A stretch of DNA of 64,000 nucleotides from Paenibacillus brasilensis (GTDB lineage Bacteria > Bacillota > Bacilli > Paenibacillales > Paenibacillaceae): positions 1,890,001 to 1,954,000 of the forward strand of contig NZ_CP045298.1 of the NCBI RefSeq assembly GCF_009363115.1, in the 5' to 3' direction. The notes beneath the pieces were generated by a model, which saw only the letters and a list, made by a program, of their open reading frames with translations, searched no databases and was not told the origin of the DNA. Position numbers and translations under genes: made by a program. Below, in pieces: positions 43,621 through 53,180 of the stretch (position 1 is its first letter; every line of letters begins with the position of its first letter).

Positions 43621-44208
43621 TCAGCTCTCTGCTTTTTTCACATATCGGTCGCGGTATTCATGATTCAGCATACTCATCAGGATCGAATTATGGTATTCAT
43701 GATTGTAGAATAAAGCATCCCTTTGCACACCTTCACGCTGAAAGCCTACTTTTTCATAACAACGAATGGCCCGTTCATTATAATCAAATACATTCAGCTC
43801 AATCCGGTGCAGATTACAAATACCGAATCCGTAACCCAGCATCAGAACAAGCGCCTCGGTGCCGTAGCCTTTTCCTTGATCCCCTTGCTCAATAATGGCG
43901 ATACGGATGCCAGCGCTGCGATTCATGGTGTCCATATCCTGCAGGGCTATATCCCCGATGATACGATCATCCTCGCAAAGCGCGATCAGAAGCAGCAGGC
44001 TTGAGGTATCCTGGCCCTTAGCCTCGATATAGCGGGCAATTTGATCCTTGGTAAAGCTGCGCTGTGTGCCTGTCAGCCTCCGCACATCCTGATGGAACAA
44101 CGTATTATAGTATAGCTCCGTGTCCTCCACATGAATGGGACGCAAGTATACCTGTGGTCCTTCAAGCAATCGTGCTATAGGCGCGGTTGTTGATTCTCGG
44201 TGATTCAT
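43621..44208 (-). CDS. GNAT-family N-acetyltransferase (RimJ/RimL-like)
   Basis: 195 residues. The acetyl-CoA site GDQGKGYGTEAL is intact, with LHRIELNVFDYNERAIRCYEKVGF downstream, quoted in part as NERAIRCYEKVGF. Such enzymes acetylate ribosomal proteins, peptides or small molecules. AGGAGG precedes ATG 44208. Confidence 0.9.
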   Translation of the reverse strand: MNHRESTTAPIARLLEGPQVYLRPIHVEDTELYYNTLFHQDVRRLTGTQRSFTKDQIARYIEAKGQDTSSLLLLIALCEDDRIIGDIALQDMDTMNRSAGIRIAIIEQGDQGKGYGTEALVLMLGYGFGICNLHRIELNVFDYNERAIRCYEKVGFQREGVQRDALFYNHEYHNSILMSMLNHEYRDRYVKKAES

Positions 44209-44260
44209 GGGTTATTCCTCCTAGATTAAAATTCCGAACTGCAAAACCTAAAACAAACGA

Positions 44261-45625
44261 CTACGCAAGGTCGACATTCTGTTCTGGAGCAAGGCTGGAA
44301 TCAGCGAGGGGTTCTCGCCAAATGACGGATTGAAGCAGTAGTCCGGCCAATCCCAAGACTCCAACGGTCAGCCCGATCCAGACAAAAGCTGTCCCTGCCC
44401 CTGCCATTTGAATCAATAACCCACCGGCAAGCGGCGAAACGATCATGATCGCTCCAATCACGGTGCTTTGGATACCGAAGACACGCCCCACCATATCAGC
44501 CGGGGTTTTGGCTTGTAATATGTAATTCTGGGTGATGATGTACAGGCCATTGCCAATGCCTAGTGTGGCCCCAATCGTAAGCAGGACGGGCAAGCCAGTC
44601 CCCGGTTGCGCCCAGCCCAAAGCGGCAATAGCTCCGCCAACCAGCACATAGCCTCCACCGAGTCCCCAGCCTGCGCTTATGCGATTCAAGCGATTAAGCA
44701 CCAGCATGCAGCCGACGGCGCCAGCCCCTATGGCTGAAACCAGCCAGCCGAGCAGCGATTCGTTACCCGGAGCGAGCACCCGCAGCAGCGTGGGAAACTG
44801 GTAGTCAATCATGAGAATGGCGATCAAGCCGAAAAGCCCGAATATAAGCGTATGCAAAAGCATTCGAGTGCGCCAGAGGAACGCCCAACCCTCACGCCAT
44901 TGGCTGAGAAAGCCGGATGCGCGGACAGGCTCCTCTCGCATCCTGGCATCACCAGCCTCAGGCGCTGCATGCAATGCCGGCTTTTCTTGCAGCTCGTCAG
45001 CAACCGCTGCTTGCTGATCGGTGCTGGCCAGCGCCGGGCCGATTCCGCGCAGTGGCCACAGCAGCAGGCCCGAGCAGAGACGCAGCAATGCATTTAGAAT
45101 AATGCATGCCTGGGGGGACAGGACAGTCAAGGTCATGGCGCCCAGCAATGGCCCTGCCACTTTGGAGGCCTGATTGACCAGCCCATTCAGCGAGGTCGCC
45201 CGAAACAGGTCACCACTGGCAACTACTGTGCGGGTCAAGCCTTGCTGTGACGGCATTTGGAATACACCAGCCGCCGCGCGCAAACCCAGCAAAGGCAATA
45301 GCCATGCCGGACCTGGGACGGCGAGAATCGCCAGCGTCAATAAGGCGATAGCTGCATCGCAGCCGATCATCAGCCAGGCCTTGTGTACCCGGTCAGCTAA
45401 CGTACCTGCGATGGAGCCCAGCAGCAGACCTGGTAGCGCCATCACTACCGGAATCAGCGCAATCAGCATGGGATCAGCTTCCCAGCGATAAGCAACAAGC
45501 ACCTGAATAGCGATAGCATCAAACCAATCGCCAAAGGAGGCAGCTGTGTGCGCCGCAAACATTCGCGTAAAACGGCTATTGCGCCAAATGCTGGGCGTGG
45601 ATTGCAATTCTTTCTTCTCCTTCAT
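44261..45625 (-). CDS. MFS transporter
   Basis: 454 residues, about 12 spans with a long cytoplasmic loop around residue 200-240. The motif GTLADRVHKAW (motif A type) and the opening RNSRFTRMFAAHTAASFGDW are typical of the MFS_3/enterobactin-exporter-like group. Function: efflux of unknown compound. GGTGAG precedes ATG 45625. Confidence 0.87.
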   Translation of the reverse strand: MKEKKELQSTPSIWRNSRFTRMFAAHTAASFGDWFDAIAIQVLVAYRWEADPMLIALIPVVMALPGLLLGSIAGTLADRVHKAWLMIGCDAAIALLTLAILAVPGPAWLLPLLGLRAAAGVFQMPSQQGLTRTVVASGDLFRATSLNGLVNQASKVAGPLLGAMTLTVLSPQACIILNALLRLCSGLLLWPLRGIGPALASTDQQAAVADELQEKPALHAAPEAGDARMREEPVRASGFLSQWREGWAFLWRTRMLLHTLIFGLFGLIAILMIDYQFPTLLRVLAPGNESLLGWLVSAIGAGAVGCMLVLNRLNRISAGWGLGGGYVLVGGAIAALGWAQPGTGLPVLLTIGATLGIGNGLYIITQNYILQAKTPADMVGRVFGIQSTVIGAIMIVSPLAGGLLIQMAGAGTAFVWIGLTVGVLGLAGLLLQSVIWREPLADSSLAPEQNVDLA

Positions 45626-45717
45626 TTCTACTCACCCTGCTCTCAATTTTCTGCCTCTTTAGCAATAAGAACATCCTAACGGGCCTATATCAGAAGAAAA
45701 TCAGACAGCAAAAAATA

Positions 45718-46869
45718 TCAGACTGCAGAAAGTGTCTGCTCCAGCCAGCGCCTCAGTGCAGGACGATATAGTGTTAAGCCGTTGTCCTGATCAAGTCGTT
45801 CGTAACGAGCCGCATATTTTTCTTCCAGCATGGGGTAGGTGCCACAAAGCTTCAAGAAGCCACGGATTTGACAGACCGCTTTGATTTTTAGCAACTCCTG
45901 TTTAGCCATATCCAGGGTGTCCAGCCCTTCATCCATGAGCCGCTCGGCGTTTTCCACATCTCCAGTGCGCAGCAGCATAAGTCCACGCATCAGGCGATAA
46001 CGGCCCAGTTCGCGCAAATACGGAGCCTTCGACAGCATGCCTTCCAGACGATCGGACAGTTCGGCAGCCTTTTCCATGTGATTGGCAACCAGATGCATGT
46101 ACATCTCCATCAGTGCAACAGGCATCACAAATTTATCGAGGTCATTCCGCTCCATCACTGCAAAAGCCAGCGGAAGACCCTCCTGTGCGCGTTCAGGTTG
46201 TCCATTCTCCACATAAGCCTCAAGGATGTTGAGAATACGCAATTCCCGCTCCTGCTCTTTGGATAGTAATCCACTGGAAAGCACCTGCTCACATAGATCA
46301 AGCTTCTGATCCGTTACCCCTGCTGTACCTGTATATAGCAGTAACATCCAGTATATTCGATTTCTGGGATTAAAATCCTCTTGTTCCAAAAACCACAATA
46401 TATCGCCTTGCACAAACCGAGTATACATCTGATAAAAAGGAGACAGTTCAAAACCCATCTGCTCCTGCTGGGCAGCCAGCGCTACGATGGAATTGCCCTG
46501 CCCCAGCAGCTGGTATTTTCGGAATAGTCCATGCACGGCGTCCTGCACCTCCTGATCGTACAAAGACGGATGATTGGGTCGCTGCACGTCAGTCAGGGTC
46601 AAGCTGTAGCCATACCCTCTAACCGTATGAATACGGAACACATTCCATGACTTGAGTTTTTTGCGCAATCTATAGATATGATCATCCACTGTACGCTCCA
46701 CCGGATACTCCAGCGGTCATACACGATCCAACAGCTGCTCGCGGGTGAATACCTGGTTCCGGTTATCATAGAGAAAACGCAGCAGCGCAAACTCTTTTGC
46801 CAGCAGTATGACCTGCTCTGTACCACAGATTACACTGTAGCCCTCCGCATCAAATTGCAGTCTGATCAT
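45718..46869 (-). pseudogene. Winged-helix regulator interrupted by in-frame TGA
   Basis: ATG 46869 (GGAGG eight bases upstream) overlaps the MFS stop by 20 bases. The first 50 codons are an OmpR/PhoB-type DNA-binding domain (VILLAKEFALLRFLYDNRNQ, FTREQLLDRV). TGA at 46719-46717 then interrupts, and the same frame goes on with PLEYPVERTVDDHIYRLRKK and HTVRGYGYSL, completing the domain, then a TPR-like helical part to 45718. In homologues the position after RV is usually Trp (TGG), so the TGA is a one-base change. A GTG just downstream could express the C-terminal part alone. Confidence 0.78.
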
Positions 46870-48088
46870 CCACCTCGCCTCCGACATATCGTTTCTTCGC
46901 TGCGCCCAGCCCTGTAAACATAAGCACAACACTCAGGCACAAGAGCAGCAGCAGCGGAATCGTCCAGCCTTGTGTCGCATCATGCAAATAACCGAACAGC
47001 GTTGGCCCCGTCGCCGCCAGCAAATAACCAAAGGATTGAGCCATGCCAGACAGCTCTGCCGCCTGCTGCGGTGTCCGCGTTCGCAAATTAAAGAACATCA
47101 TCACTAACGGAAAAGCAAAACCACCCGCTATACCGATACAAATGACCCAAATGACACTCCACTGTGTAGCTCCCAGCAAAAATCCGCCCAGACCGATAAA
47201 ATACAGTACAGCCATAATGAGAACCAATATCCGCTGATCCTTCAAGCGTGCTGCCCAAATCGGCACAATAAAGGTAAATGGCATTTGCGCAAACTGCAAC
47301 ACGGACAGCATCCATCCTGCAGTCTCGGAATCCATTCCCTGTCCGCTCATCATCTCGGGAAACCAGGCGGCAGGGACATAAAACAGGGCAGATTGCAGCC
47401 CCATAAACAGCGTCACCTTCCAGGCTAAAGACGATTTATACACATTGACGGTTCGGGCGGATATTGCCGCTTTATCAACCGTTTTTCGCGCTTTGAGAAG
47501 CTGGGGAATCCACAGTAAAATACCGATGACACCCATAATCGCCCATATTCCCAAAGCACCACGCCAGCCCATCCCTGCGTTCAAAGCGAGCGGTATACTC
47601 AGACCGGAGGCTGTTGCAGCGACCACATTCATGGATACTGAATATACGCCGGTCATGAGTCCACTGTTACGGGGAAACTCTTCTTTAATCAGACTGGGCA
47701 GCAAAACATTACACACTGCAATAGCCAGCCCCAGCATGGCTGTTCCGGCAAATAATGCAGTCACTCCCAATGTGGAACGTACCACAATGCCTGCGGTCAA
47801 CAGCAGCAAGGCTGTAAAAATAACACGGGGTGACCCGAAGCGGCGTGCCAGATGAGCTACAAAAGGCGACAATAGTGCAAAAGCAAGCAGCGGTAATGTC
47901 GTTACTAAGCCGCTCAGTGTATTCGAGATATGCAAAGAATCCTTAATCAAGCCGATCAGAGGCCCTACAGAAGTAATCGAACCGCGCAAATTAGCACCTA
48001 CCAGAACCACTCCTAAGGCAAGCACCCAAGGACCGGCATACCACAAAGATTTGTATACTAAAGCTCGTTGGTGTTGCTGTGAATTCAT
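46850..48088 (-). CDS. CynX/NimT-family MFS transporter
   Basis: 412 residues from ATG 48088 (GGAG nine bases upstream; TTG 48103 gives a five-residue extension). About 12 spans; the opening ANLRGSITSVGPLIGLIKD and NVLLPSLIKEEFPRNSGLMTG match the CynX/NimT (cyanate/nitroimidazole) group. Its last codons overlap the broken regulator, which may have controlled it. Confidence 0.87.
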   Translation of the reverse strand: MNSQQHQRALVYKSLWYAGPWVLALGVVLVGANLRGSITSVGPLIGLIKDSLHISNTLSGLVTTLPLLAFALLSPFVAHLARRFGSPRVIFTALLLLTAGIVVRSTLGVTALFAGTAMLGLAIAVCNVLLPSLIKEEFPRNSGLMTGVYSVSMNVVAATASGLSIPLALNAGMGWRGALGIWAIMGVIGILLWIPQLLKARKTVDKAAISARTVNVYKSSLAWKVTLFMGLQSALFYVPAAWFPEMMSGQGMDSETAGWMLSVLQFAQMPFTFIVPIWAARLKDQRILVLIMAVLYFIGLGGFLLGATQWSVIWVICIGIAGGFAFPLVMMFFNLRTRTPQQAAELSGMAQSFGYLLAATGPTLFGYLHDATQGWTIPLLLLLCLSVVLMFTGLGAAKKRYVGGEVDDQTAI

Positions 48089-48365
48089 CTCTCTATTCTC
48101 CAATCCTACTGTGTTATGCTCAAAGGCTCCAACCGAGTGTACGGCTGGAGCCTGAGCAATTTTTCTCTCATTAAATTATAAAGGCATTTATGCCATATGC
48201 ATAGAACGGATCAACAGCATAAACTCCTAATCTTCCAATTCAGCATACAGCTCCAGCCGAATAAGCAAAAGCTGCCTGCAAGGATTTGTTCCTTTGGAGG
48301 CAGCCTTCAGCTTATGACCCAAATGTGTTCTGCGGTGCTTCCCTTGCTTGACTTGTTTAACTCGC

Positions 48366-48770
48366 TTAACGCACCAGCCAGCCGCCATCCACCGCAAGGA
48401 TATGACCATTCATGTAATCGGAACCTTGACTGGCGAGGAAAACAACAACCCCCATCAGATCGGAAGGATCGCCCCAGCGGCCTGCAGGAATACGCGACAA
48501 AATTTCCTGATTACGGCTCTCGTCCGCACGAATTGGAGCTGTGTTCACAGTAGCAATATAACCAGGGGCAATCGCATTAATCTGAACGTTATGAACCGCC
48601 AGCTCGTTGGCAAATGCCTTGGTCAAGCCAGCCACTGCGTGCTTGCTCGCTGTATACGGCGGAACGAACTTGCCGCCCTGAAAAGCAAGCATAGAGGCGA
48701 CATTGATAATCTTCCCGCTTTTTTGCTCTACCATCACCTTCACTACTTCCTGGCTCAGATGATAATGATC
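48366..48770 (-). pseudogene. 5'-truncated kduD-type SDR
   Basis: The C-terminal half of 2-dehydro-3-deoxy-D-gluconate 5-dehydrogenase is clear: YHLSQEVVKVMVEQKSGKI, NVASMLAFQGGKFVPPYTAS, ASKHAVAGLTKAFANEL and DPSDLMGVVVFLASQG. The Rossmann half is missing; similarity stops near 48770, where unrelated sequence begins. The catalytic YTASK survives but the cofactor site is gone, so it is not functional. Confidence 0.8.
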
Positions 48771-48828
48771 TTCACCGCTAGCAGAACAAGCTTAATAAGG
48801 CCGAATCATAAGATCGGCCTCAACCTTC

Positions 48829-48908
48829 AATAGCCCGTATTCGCTTTTGTGTGACCTAAGCAGCTTATGAGTGCTCAGGCGTACCAAGGAATACGGGCTA
48901 TTTTTTTT
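48829..48908 (+). terminator. Plus-strand terminator without an upstream gene
   Basis: AATAGCCCGTATTC (48829-48842) pairs with GAATACGGGCTATT (48889-48902) followed by a long T-run on the plus strand. A second hairpin, AGGCCGA/TCGGCCT, lies at 48798-48819. No plus-strand coding frame precedes them, so this is the end of a deleted gene or of a small RNA. Confidence 0.6.
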
Positions 48909-48931
48909 ATAATGTATGACTCGATGCTCGT

Positions 48932-49342
48932 CTACAGTGTTTTGACGGATTCTCCCCGATTAATATCCGGCACAAAACGGTAAATGATCGGAACCGATTC
49001 GCCGCCCTCCTCAATGCTGGACAGCAGCGTCTTGGCCGCCTGCTTCCCCATATCCGCAATCGGCTGCGTAATAGTCGTAATCGGCGGATTGTAAATATGG
49101 GCAAACTCCGCATCGTCAATTCCTATAATGGATAGCTCAGCCGGAATACGTATGCGGCGGGCATTCACATATTTCAGCGCTTCTGCCAGCACGATATCAT
49201 TCCCGGCCAACAGCGCAGTCGGCGGCTCCGGCAGTTGAAACAGCTCCTTCAGCGTCTGCTGGATTTCTTCTCTCGGTACACTGCGCATGTACTCCTCCCG
49301 AAAGGGCAGGCCAGCCTCCTCCAGCGCCTTAGGCTTCTTCAT
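48932..49342 (-). pseudogene. LacI-family regulator, C-terminal fragment
   Basis: 136 codons matching the effector-binding end of LacI/PurR regulators: KALEEAGLPFREEY, ALLAGNDIVLAEAL, LSIIGIDDAEFAHIYNPPIT, ADMGKQAAKTLLSSI. The DNA-binding domain and first lobe are missing. AAGGAG lies eight bases before ATG 49342, so the fragment might still be translated. Next to truncated kduD, it looks like the remains of a pectin/hexuronate utilisation locus. Confidence 0.75.
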
Positions 49343-49515
49343 CGGTACACTCCTTGTCCTTCATGTACTGCGTTAATACAACAAAAGTATATCTTTTTTT
49401 AGTAAATTTACCATACTTCTATTTATGAATGCCATGATTATATCAATTGAACTTCAAAGTTACCGATCATGTCACTGCGCAGAGGGATGCTGGATAACGA
49501 TGGCTCTCCGGGCAG

Positions 49516-49552
49516 CAAAAAGAGGTAGCTCAAGACGTTCTCTTGAACTACC
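49516..49552 (-). terminator. Terminator after the MATE gene
   Basis: Minus strand GGTAG(T)TCAAGA/TCTTGA(G)CTACC followed by TCTTTTTG. The rest of 49343-49610 shows nothing recognisable. Confidence 0.65.
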
Positions 49553-49610
49553 CCGCGTTTACAACTGTATCGAAAATCTAGGCTCCAGTTAGCCTAAAAT
49601 GCTACTCGCA

Positions 49611-51020
49611 TCAGTGCGCCGGAATCGGGGTTGTGGGCTGATCCGGTGTATCCTGCTCGACCAGCGCATGCTTCTCCCACAAACGGCTTCTCCAGCGGGC
49701 ATACATAATGACGGCACGAGTCCATTCATCAGCGGCAATAGCCAGCCACACACCTGCAAGTCCCATATCCAGCTTGAACACAAGCAGATAACCAAGCGGT
49801 AAGCTCATGCAAACCATGGAGATCAGTCCCATAAAGACCGGGAACTTGGCATCTCCAGCGGCACGCAACGAGTTAATAATGACGATATTCGTCGTCCGGC
49901 CGCTTTCCAGCAGGATGCTAAGTAAGATGACCTGTGCTCCCAAACGGATAATTTCAGGGTTTTCGGTGAACAGACCAAGCAAAGGCACACGGAAAAAGAT
50001 AACTACCACATCAATAACCACGGTCACGAGCAGCGCCCATTTTACACTGCTTAATACACGTTTATAGGCTGTATCCTTCTGTCTGGCTCCCACGAGCCTT
50101 CCCACCACGATAGCCGTTCCCATACCGACTGCCATGCTGAACAAGTAAATATAGCTTGAAATGTTATTCGCATATTGACGCGTTGCCATTGCTTCTGCAC
50201 CCAGATAAGTCACGTATAATGTGAATATGAGCTGGCACGACTGATACATAATGGATTCCAGCGCGGATGGCACACCAATACGCAATATTTTAGAGATAAA
50301 TTTTTTGGACAATTGGACGTAATATTTCCACTCCACACGTACTTCGGTCACCCGGTACATAAGCCAGAAGAAAATCAAAAGACAAATAAAGCGGCTACCT
50401 ACCGTAGAAATAGCTGCCCCCTCTACACCGAGCGCAGGCATGCCCCAATGTCCGAAAATCAAAACATAGTTGCCGACGACGTGGGTCACGTTCATCAGCA
50501 CCGATACATACATCGTTTCCCGGGTAAACCCATGGGTACGAATGGTTGCCGCCAGCGCGTTAATCAATGCCTGAAGGAAAATGGCGCCCCCGACGATACT
50601 TATATAGGATTCTGCATAAGCCAGAATATCTCCCTGGACGTTCAGCCACTGCAGCATATGAGTACCAAACACGAGAAAAATGACGCTAAGCAATAGACCA
50701 ACCATTAAATTCAACGTAATGGCCGTGCCCGTAACCTGGGCCGCTTCGACAAGTTTTTTAGAACCGATATATTGAGCTACGACGATAGCAGCGCCGTTGC
50801 CGATAACCTCCAGTACAAGGATGGCAATTGAAATAATTTGGTTGGACGCGCCCACACCCGACACTGCATTATCAGATACAGAGCTGAGCATGAATGTATC
50901 GACGCTTCCCATCAGCATAAACAGGAACAATTCAAGGAATATAGGCCATGTCAGACGGAACAAATTCAGTTCCTTGGCTTCGGACAATACCGAACCATTT
51001 TTTAATGCTCTGGTTGTCAT
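49611..51020 (-). CDS. MATE-family efflux transporter
   Basis: 469 residues, 12 spans in two six-helix halves. Typical starts of halves: LTWPIFLELFLFMLMGSVDT and IGVPSALESIMYQSCQLIF. Sodium- or proton-coupled multidrug export is the family role. AAAGGTGAATGA precedes ATG 51020. Confidence 0.9.
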   Translation of the reverse strand: MTTRALKNGSVLSEAKELNLFRLTWPIFLELFLFMLMGSVDTFMLSSVSDNAVSGVGASNQIISIAILVLEVIGNGAAIVVAQYIGSKKLVEAAQVTGTAITLNLMVGLLLSVIFLVFGTHMLQWLNVQGDILAYAESYISIVGGAIFLQALINALAATIRTHGFTRETMYVSVLMNVTHVVGNYVLIFGHWGMPALGVEGAAISTVGSRFICLLIFFWLMYRVTEVRVEWKYYVQLSKKFISKILRIGVPSALESIMYQSCQLIFTLYVTYLGAEAMATRQYANNISSYIYLFSMAVGMGTAIVVGRLVGARQKDTAYKRVLSSVKWALLVTVVIDVVVIFFRVPLLGLFTENPEIIRLGAQVILLSILLESGRTTNIVIINSLRAAGDAKFPVFMGLISMVCMSLPLGYLLVFKLDMGLAGVWLAIAADEWTRAVIMYARWRSRLWEKHALVEQDTPDQPTTPIPAH

Positions 51021-51338
51021 TCATTCACCTTTCTTCATAGATTTATTTAACGATCAAAGGGTATGTTAGCACAGTCATTCTGAAAATACATCCCGTTTAC
51101 GTTAAAAGACTTGCAAAGCGCGTAAGAATTCATTTATCACTTTCTTTCAATTGATTATCGAACTTTATTGAAACATAATAGGGCACGATTAGATCCGTAA
51201 TCCTCGCTTTTCCGGCAGAATTAGGGCGTAAGTGTATAATATATGATAAGCCTGTGAACATTGCCGCTGACAGACTGCGAAGATGGTTATAATCTAAATT
51301 TTTAAAGGCTCATACTGTAATAAAGGAGGCTTTTACAA
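51021..51338. other. Intergenic region between MATE and oxidoreductase genes
   Basis: 318 bases between divergent genes. A plus-strand TATAAT (51235-51240) could serve the oxidoreductase gene, but no good -35 box stands at the right distance. No frame with a start signal was seen. Confidence 0.35.
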
Positions 51339-52346
51339 ATGACTCAATCATTTCAAGCCCTGGTCGTCGATCAGACACAGGACGGTGAAGTTCAGGCAGA
51401 GGTACGCTCTTTGGAAGCTGGCAGTTTACCCGCTGGAGAAGTATTGATTCGTGTCGCTTATTCCAGCATCAATTATAAAGACGGGCTTGCCGCCCGCAAG
51501 GATGGCAATATCGTCAAAGCCTATCCGTTTGTACCTGGCATAGACTGCTCTGGAACGGTCGTGGCTTCGGAGGATGGCCGCTTCAGCGCAGGACAGGCCG
51601 TGCTCGTGACCGGATACGGGCTCGGTGTATCCCAATTCGGAGGATTCAGCGAATATGCGCGCGTACCTGCGGATTGGGTCGTTCCGCTTCCGGACGGACT
51701 CACACTGAAAGAGGCGATGATCTACGGGACTGCCGGATTCACCGCAGCCCTGTCGTTATATCGGCTGGAGCAAAACGGCGTTGCGCCGGATCAGGGCAAG
51801 GTACTCGTCACTGGAGCAACTGGCGGTGTAGGCGGCGCAGCCATTGCCCTGCTGAACAAGCGGGGCTACCATGTCGTAGCCAGCAGCGGCAAGGCCGATG
51901 CGCACGACTACCTCAAGGCGCTCGGAGCCGCCGAGGTTATCTCCCGCGATGAGGTCTACGACGGCGCGGAGAGCATCCGGCCGCTGGGCAAGCAGCTTTG
52001 GCAAGCGGCTGTAGATCCTGTAGGCGGAAAGCCGCTCGCTTCGCTGCTCAGCCAAGTCGCCTACAACGGCTCCGTTGCCGTGAGCGGCCTGACGGCAGGC
52101 ACCAAGCTGCCTACGACGGTGCTGCCGTTTATTTTGCGCGGCGTAAGCCTGCTGGGCATAGACTCCGTCTTCTGCCCCTACGACACCCGCGTAGCGATCT
52201 GGAAGCGGCTCGGTAGCGACTGGAAGCCGGAACGGCTGGAGCAGCTTGTTGAGCGCGAGATTGGGTTGGCTGACCTGCCAACCGCGCTGGAGGACATCCT
52301 TGCAGCCCGCTCGCAAGGAAGAACGATTGTGCGGCTGGCCGATTAA
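51339..52346 (+). CDS. YhdH/YhfP-family quinone oxidoreductase
   Basis: 335 residues of the zinc-free MDR group that includes YhfP and acrylyl-CoA reductase AcuI. Seen: SSINYKDGLAARKDGN, FVPGIDCSGTVV, YGTAGFTAALSLYRLE, cofactor motif VTGATGGVGGAAIAL, and GIDSVFCPYDTRVAIWKRL. It reduces enoyl or quinone-type substrates with NADPH. AAAGGAGG precedes ATG 51339, and a terminator follows. The 3' half is noticeably GC-rich. Confidence 0.9.
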   Translation: MTQSFQALVVDQTQDGEVQAEVRSLEAGSLPAGEVLIRVAYSSINYKDGLAARKDGNIVKAYPFVPGIDCSGTVVASEDGRFSAGQAVLVTGYGLGVSQFGGFSEYARVPADWVVPLPDGLTLKEAMIYGTAGFTAALSLYRLEQNGVAPDQGKVLVTGATGGVGGAAIALLNKRGYHVVASSGKADAHDYLKALGAAEVISRDEVYDGAESIRPLGKQLWQAAVDPVGGKPLASLLSQVAYNGSVAVSGLTAGTKLPTTVLPFILRGVSLLGIDSVFCPYDTRVAIWKRLGSDWKPERLEQLVEREIGLADLPTALEDILAARSQGRTIVRLAD

Positions 52347-52440
52347 GCGGAAGTATGATCCACAAGCGGCCATGATATCGTTTTTTTGCGTGAAGGAGTG
52401 TTCACTCAATAGCACTAAACTTCAACTTCGAAAAAATTTT

Positions 52441-52487
52441 AGAAGCCTGTAAATCTGCATTTTTGAGATTTACAGGCTTCTTTTTTT
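52441..52487 (+). terminator. Intrinsic terminator after the oxidoreductase
   Basis: AGAAGCCTGTAAATC/GATTTACAGGCTTCT stem, then seven T. Confidence 0.92.
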
Positions 52488-52619
52488 CGGGCGGCAGGCG
52501 GTACATTTCAGGAAAAGCGAAATATAATGGACGCGGACGATCTATTTTTCAGGATAAATGAACTTTTATAGAGCCCCAGTTGTTATATAGATAAACTGCA
52601 CAGGAAAGGAGCGCGAATA

Positions 52620-53180
52620 TTGGAAAGCAATCGAGAGTTGTTTGATCTGTATCAACGGGATGTATACCGCACCTGTTACTACATGGTACATAACGCATCG
52701 GATGCAGAGGACTTAACACAAGAAGTGTTTATTACCCTCTTTCGCAGCCATCGTGAACACATCGGACAACTAAAAGCCTGGATTATGAAAATCACAGTTA
52801 ATCATTGTCTCAATTACCTTAAACGTCGGAACAGCCTGCATATGAAGGTATCGTCCAATCCACATTTATTCACCGGAACGGAAAGCAAACCCGTGGACAG
52901 ACAGGTGGAGGAACGCGAGTCGGCAGAGGAATGGGCCGCTTATATGAATCGTCTTCCAGCCAAAATCCGCGCTGTGCTGACGCTCCGCTATATGCATGAT
53001 TTCACGCTGGCGGAAATATCCGAACTGCTGGCAATCCCGCTGGGAACCGTCAAATCCAGGGCACATAAAGGACTTCGGCTCATGGAGCGAATACTACGGG
53101 ATGCAGGTGCACATATACCCGAGATGGGAGGAGAGAACTATGAACAACGTCGAAAAAGCATTGAAGCACAAATTAAATGA
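52620..53180 (+). CDS. ECF-type RNA polymerase sigma factor
   Basis: 186 residues, TTG start behind AAAGGAGCG. Region 2 contains DLYQRDVYRTCYYMVHNASD and AEDLTQEVFITLFRS; region 4 has RAVLTLRYMHDFTLAEISEL and IPLGTVKSRAHKGLRLM. A 41-base overlap with the DUF4179 gene shows it is controlled by that anti-sigma protein. Confidence 0.92.
   Translation: MESNRELFDLYQRDVYRTCYYMVHNASDAEDLTQEVFITLFRSHREHIGQLKAWIMKITVNHCLNYLKRRNSLHMKVSSNPHLFTGTESKPVDRQVEERESAEEWAAYMNRLPAKIRAVLTLRYMHDFTLAEISELLAIPLGTVKSRAHKGLRLMERILRDAGAHIPEMGGENYEQRRKSIEAQIK

Noticed and set aside
52996..53139. 48-codon upstream extension of the DUF4179 gene
   Set aside because: It lies within the sigma-factor gene in another frame; ATG 53140 has a strong ribosome binding site and gives the family's usual start.
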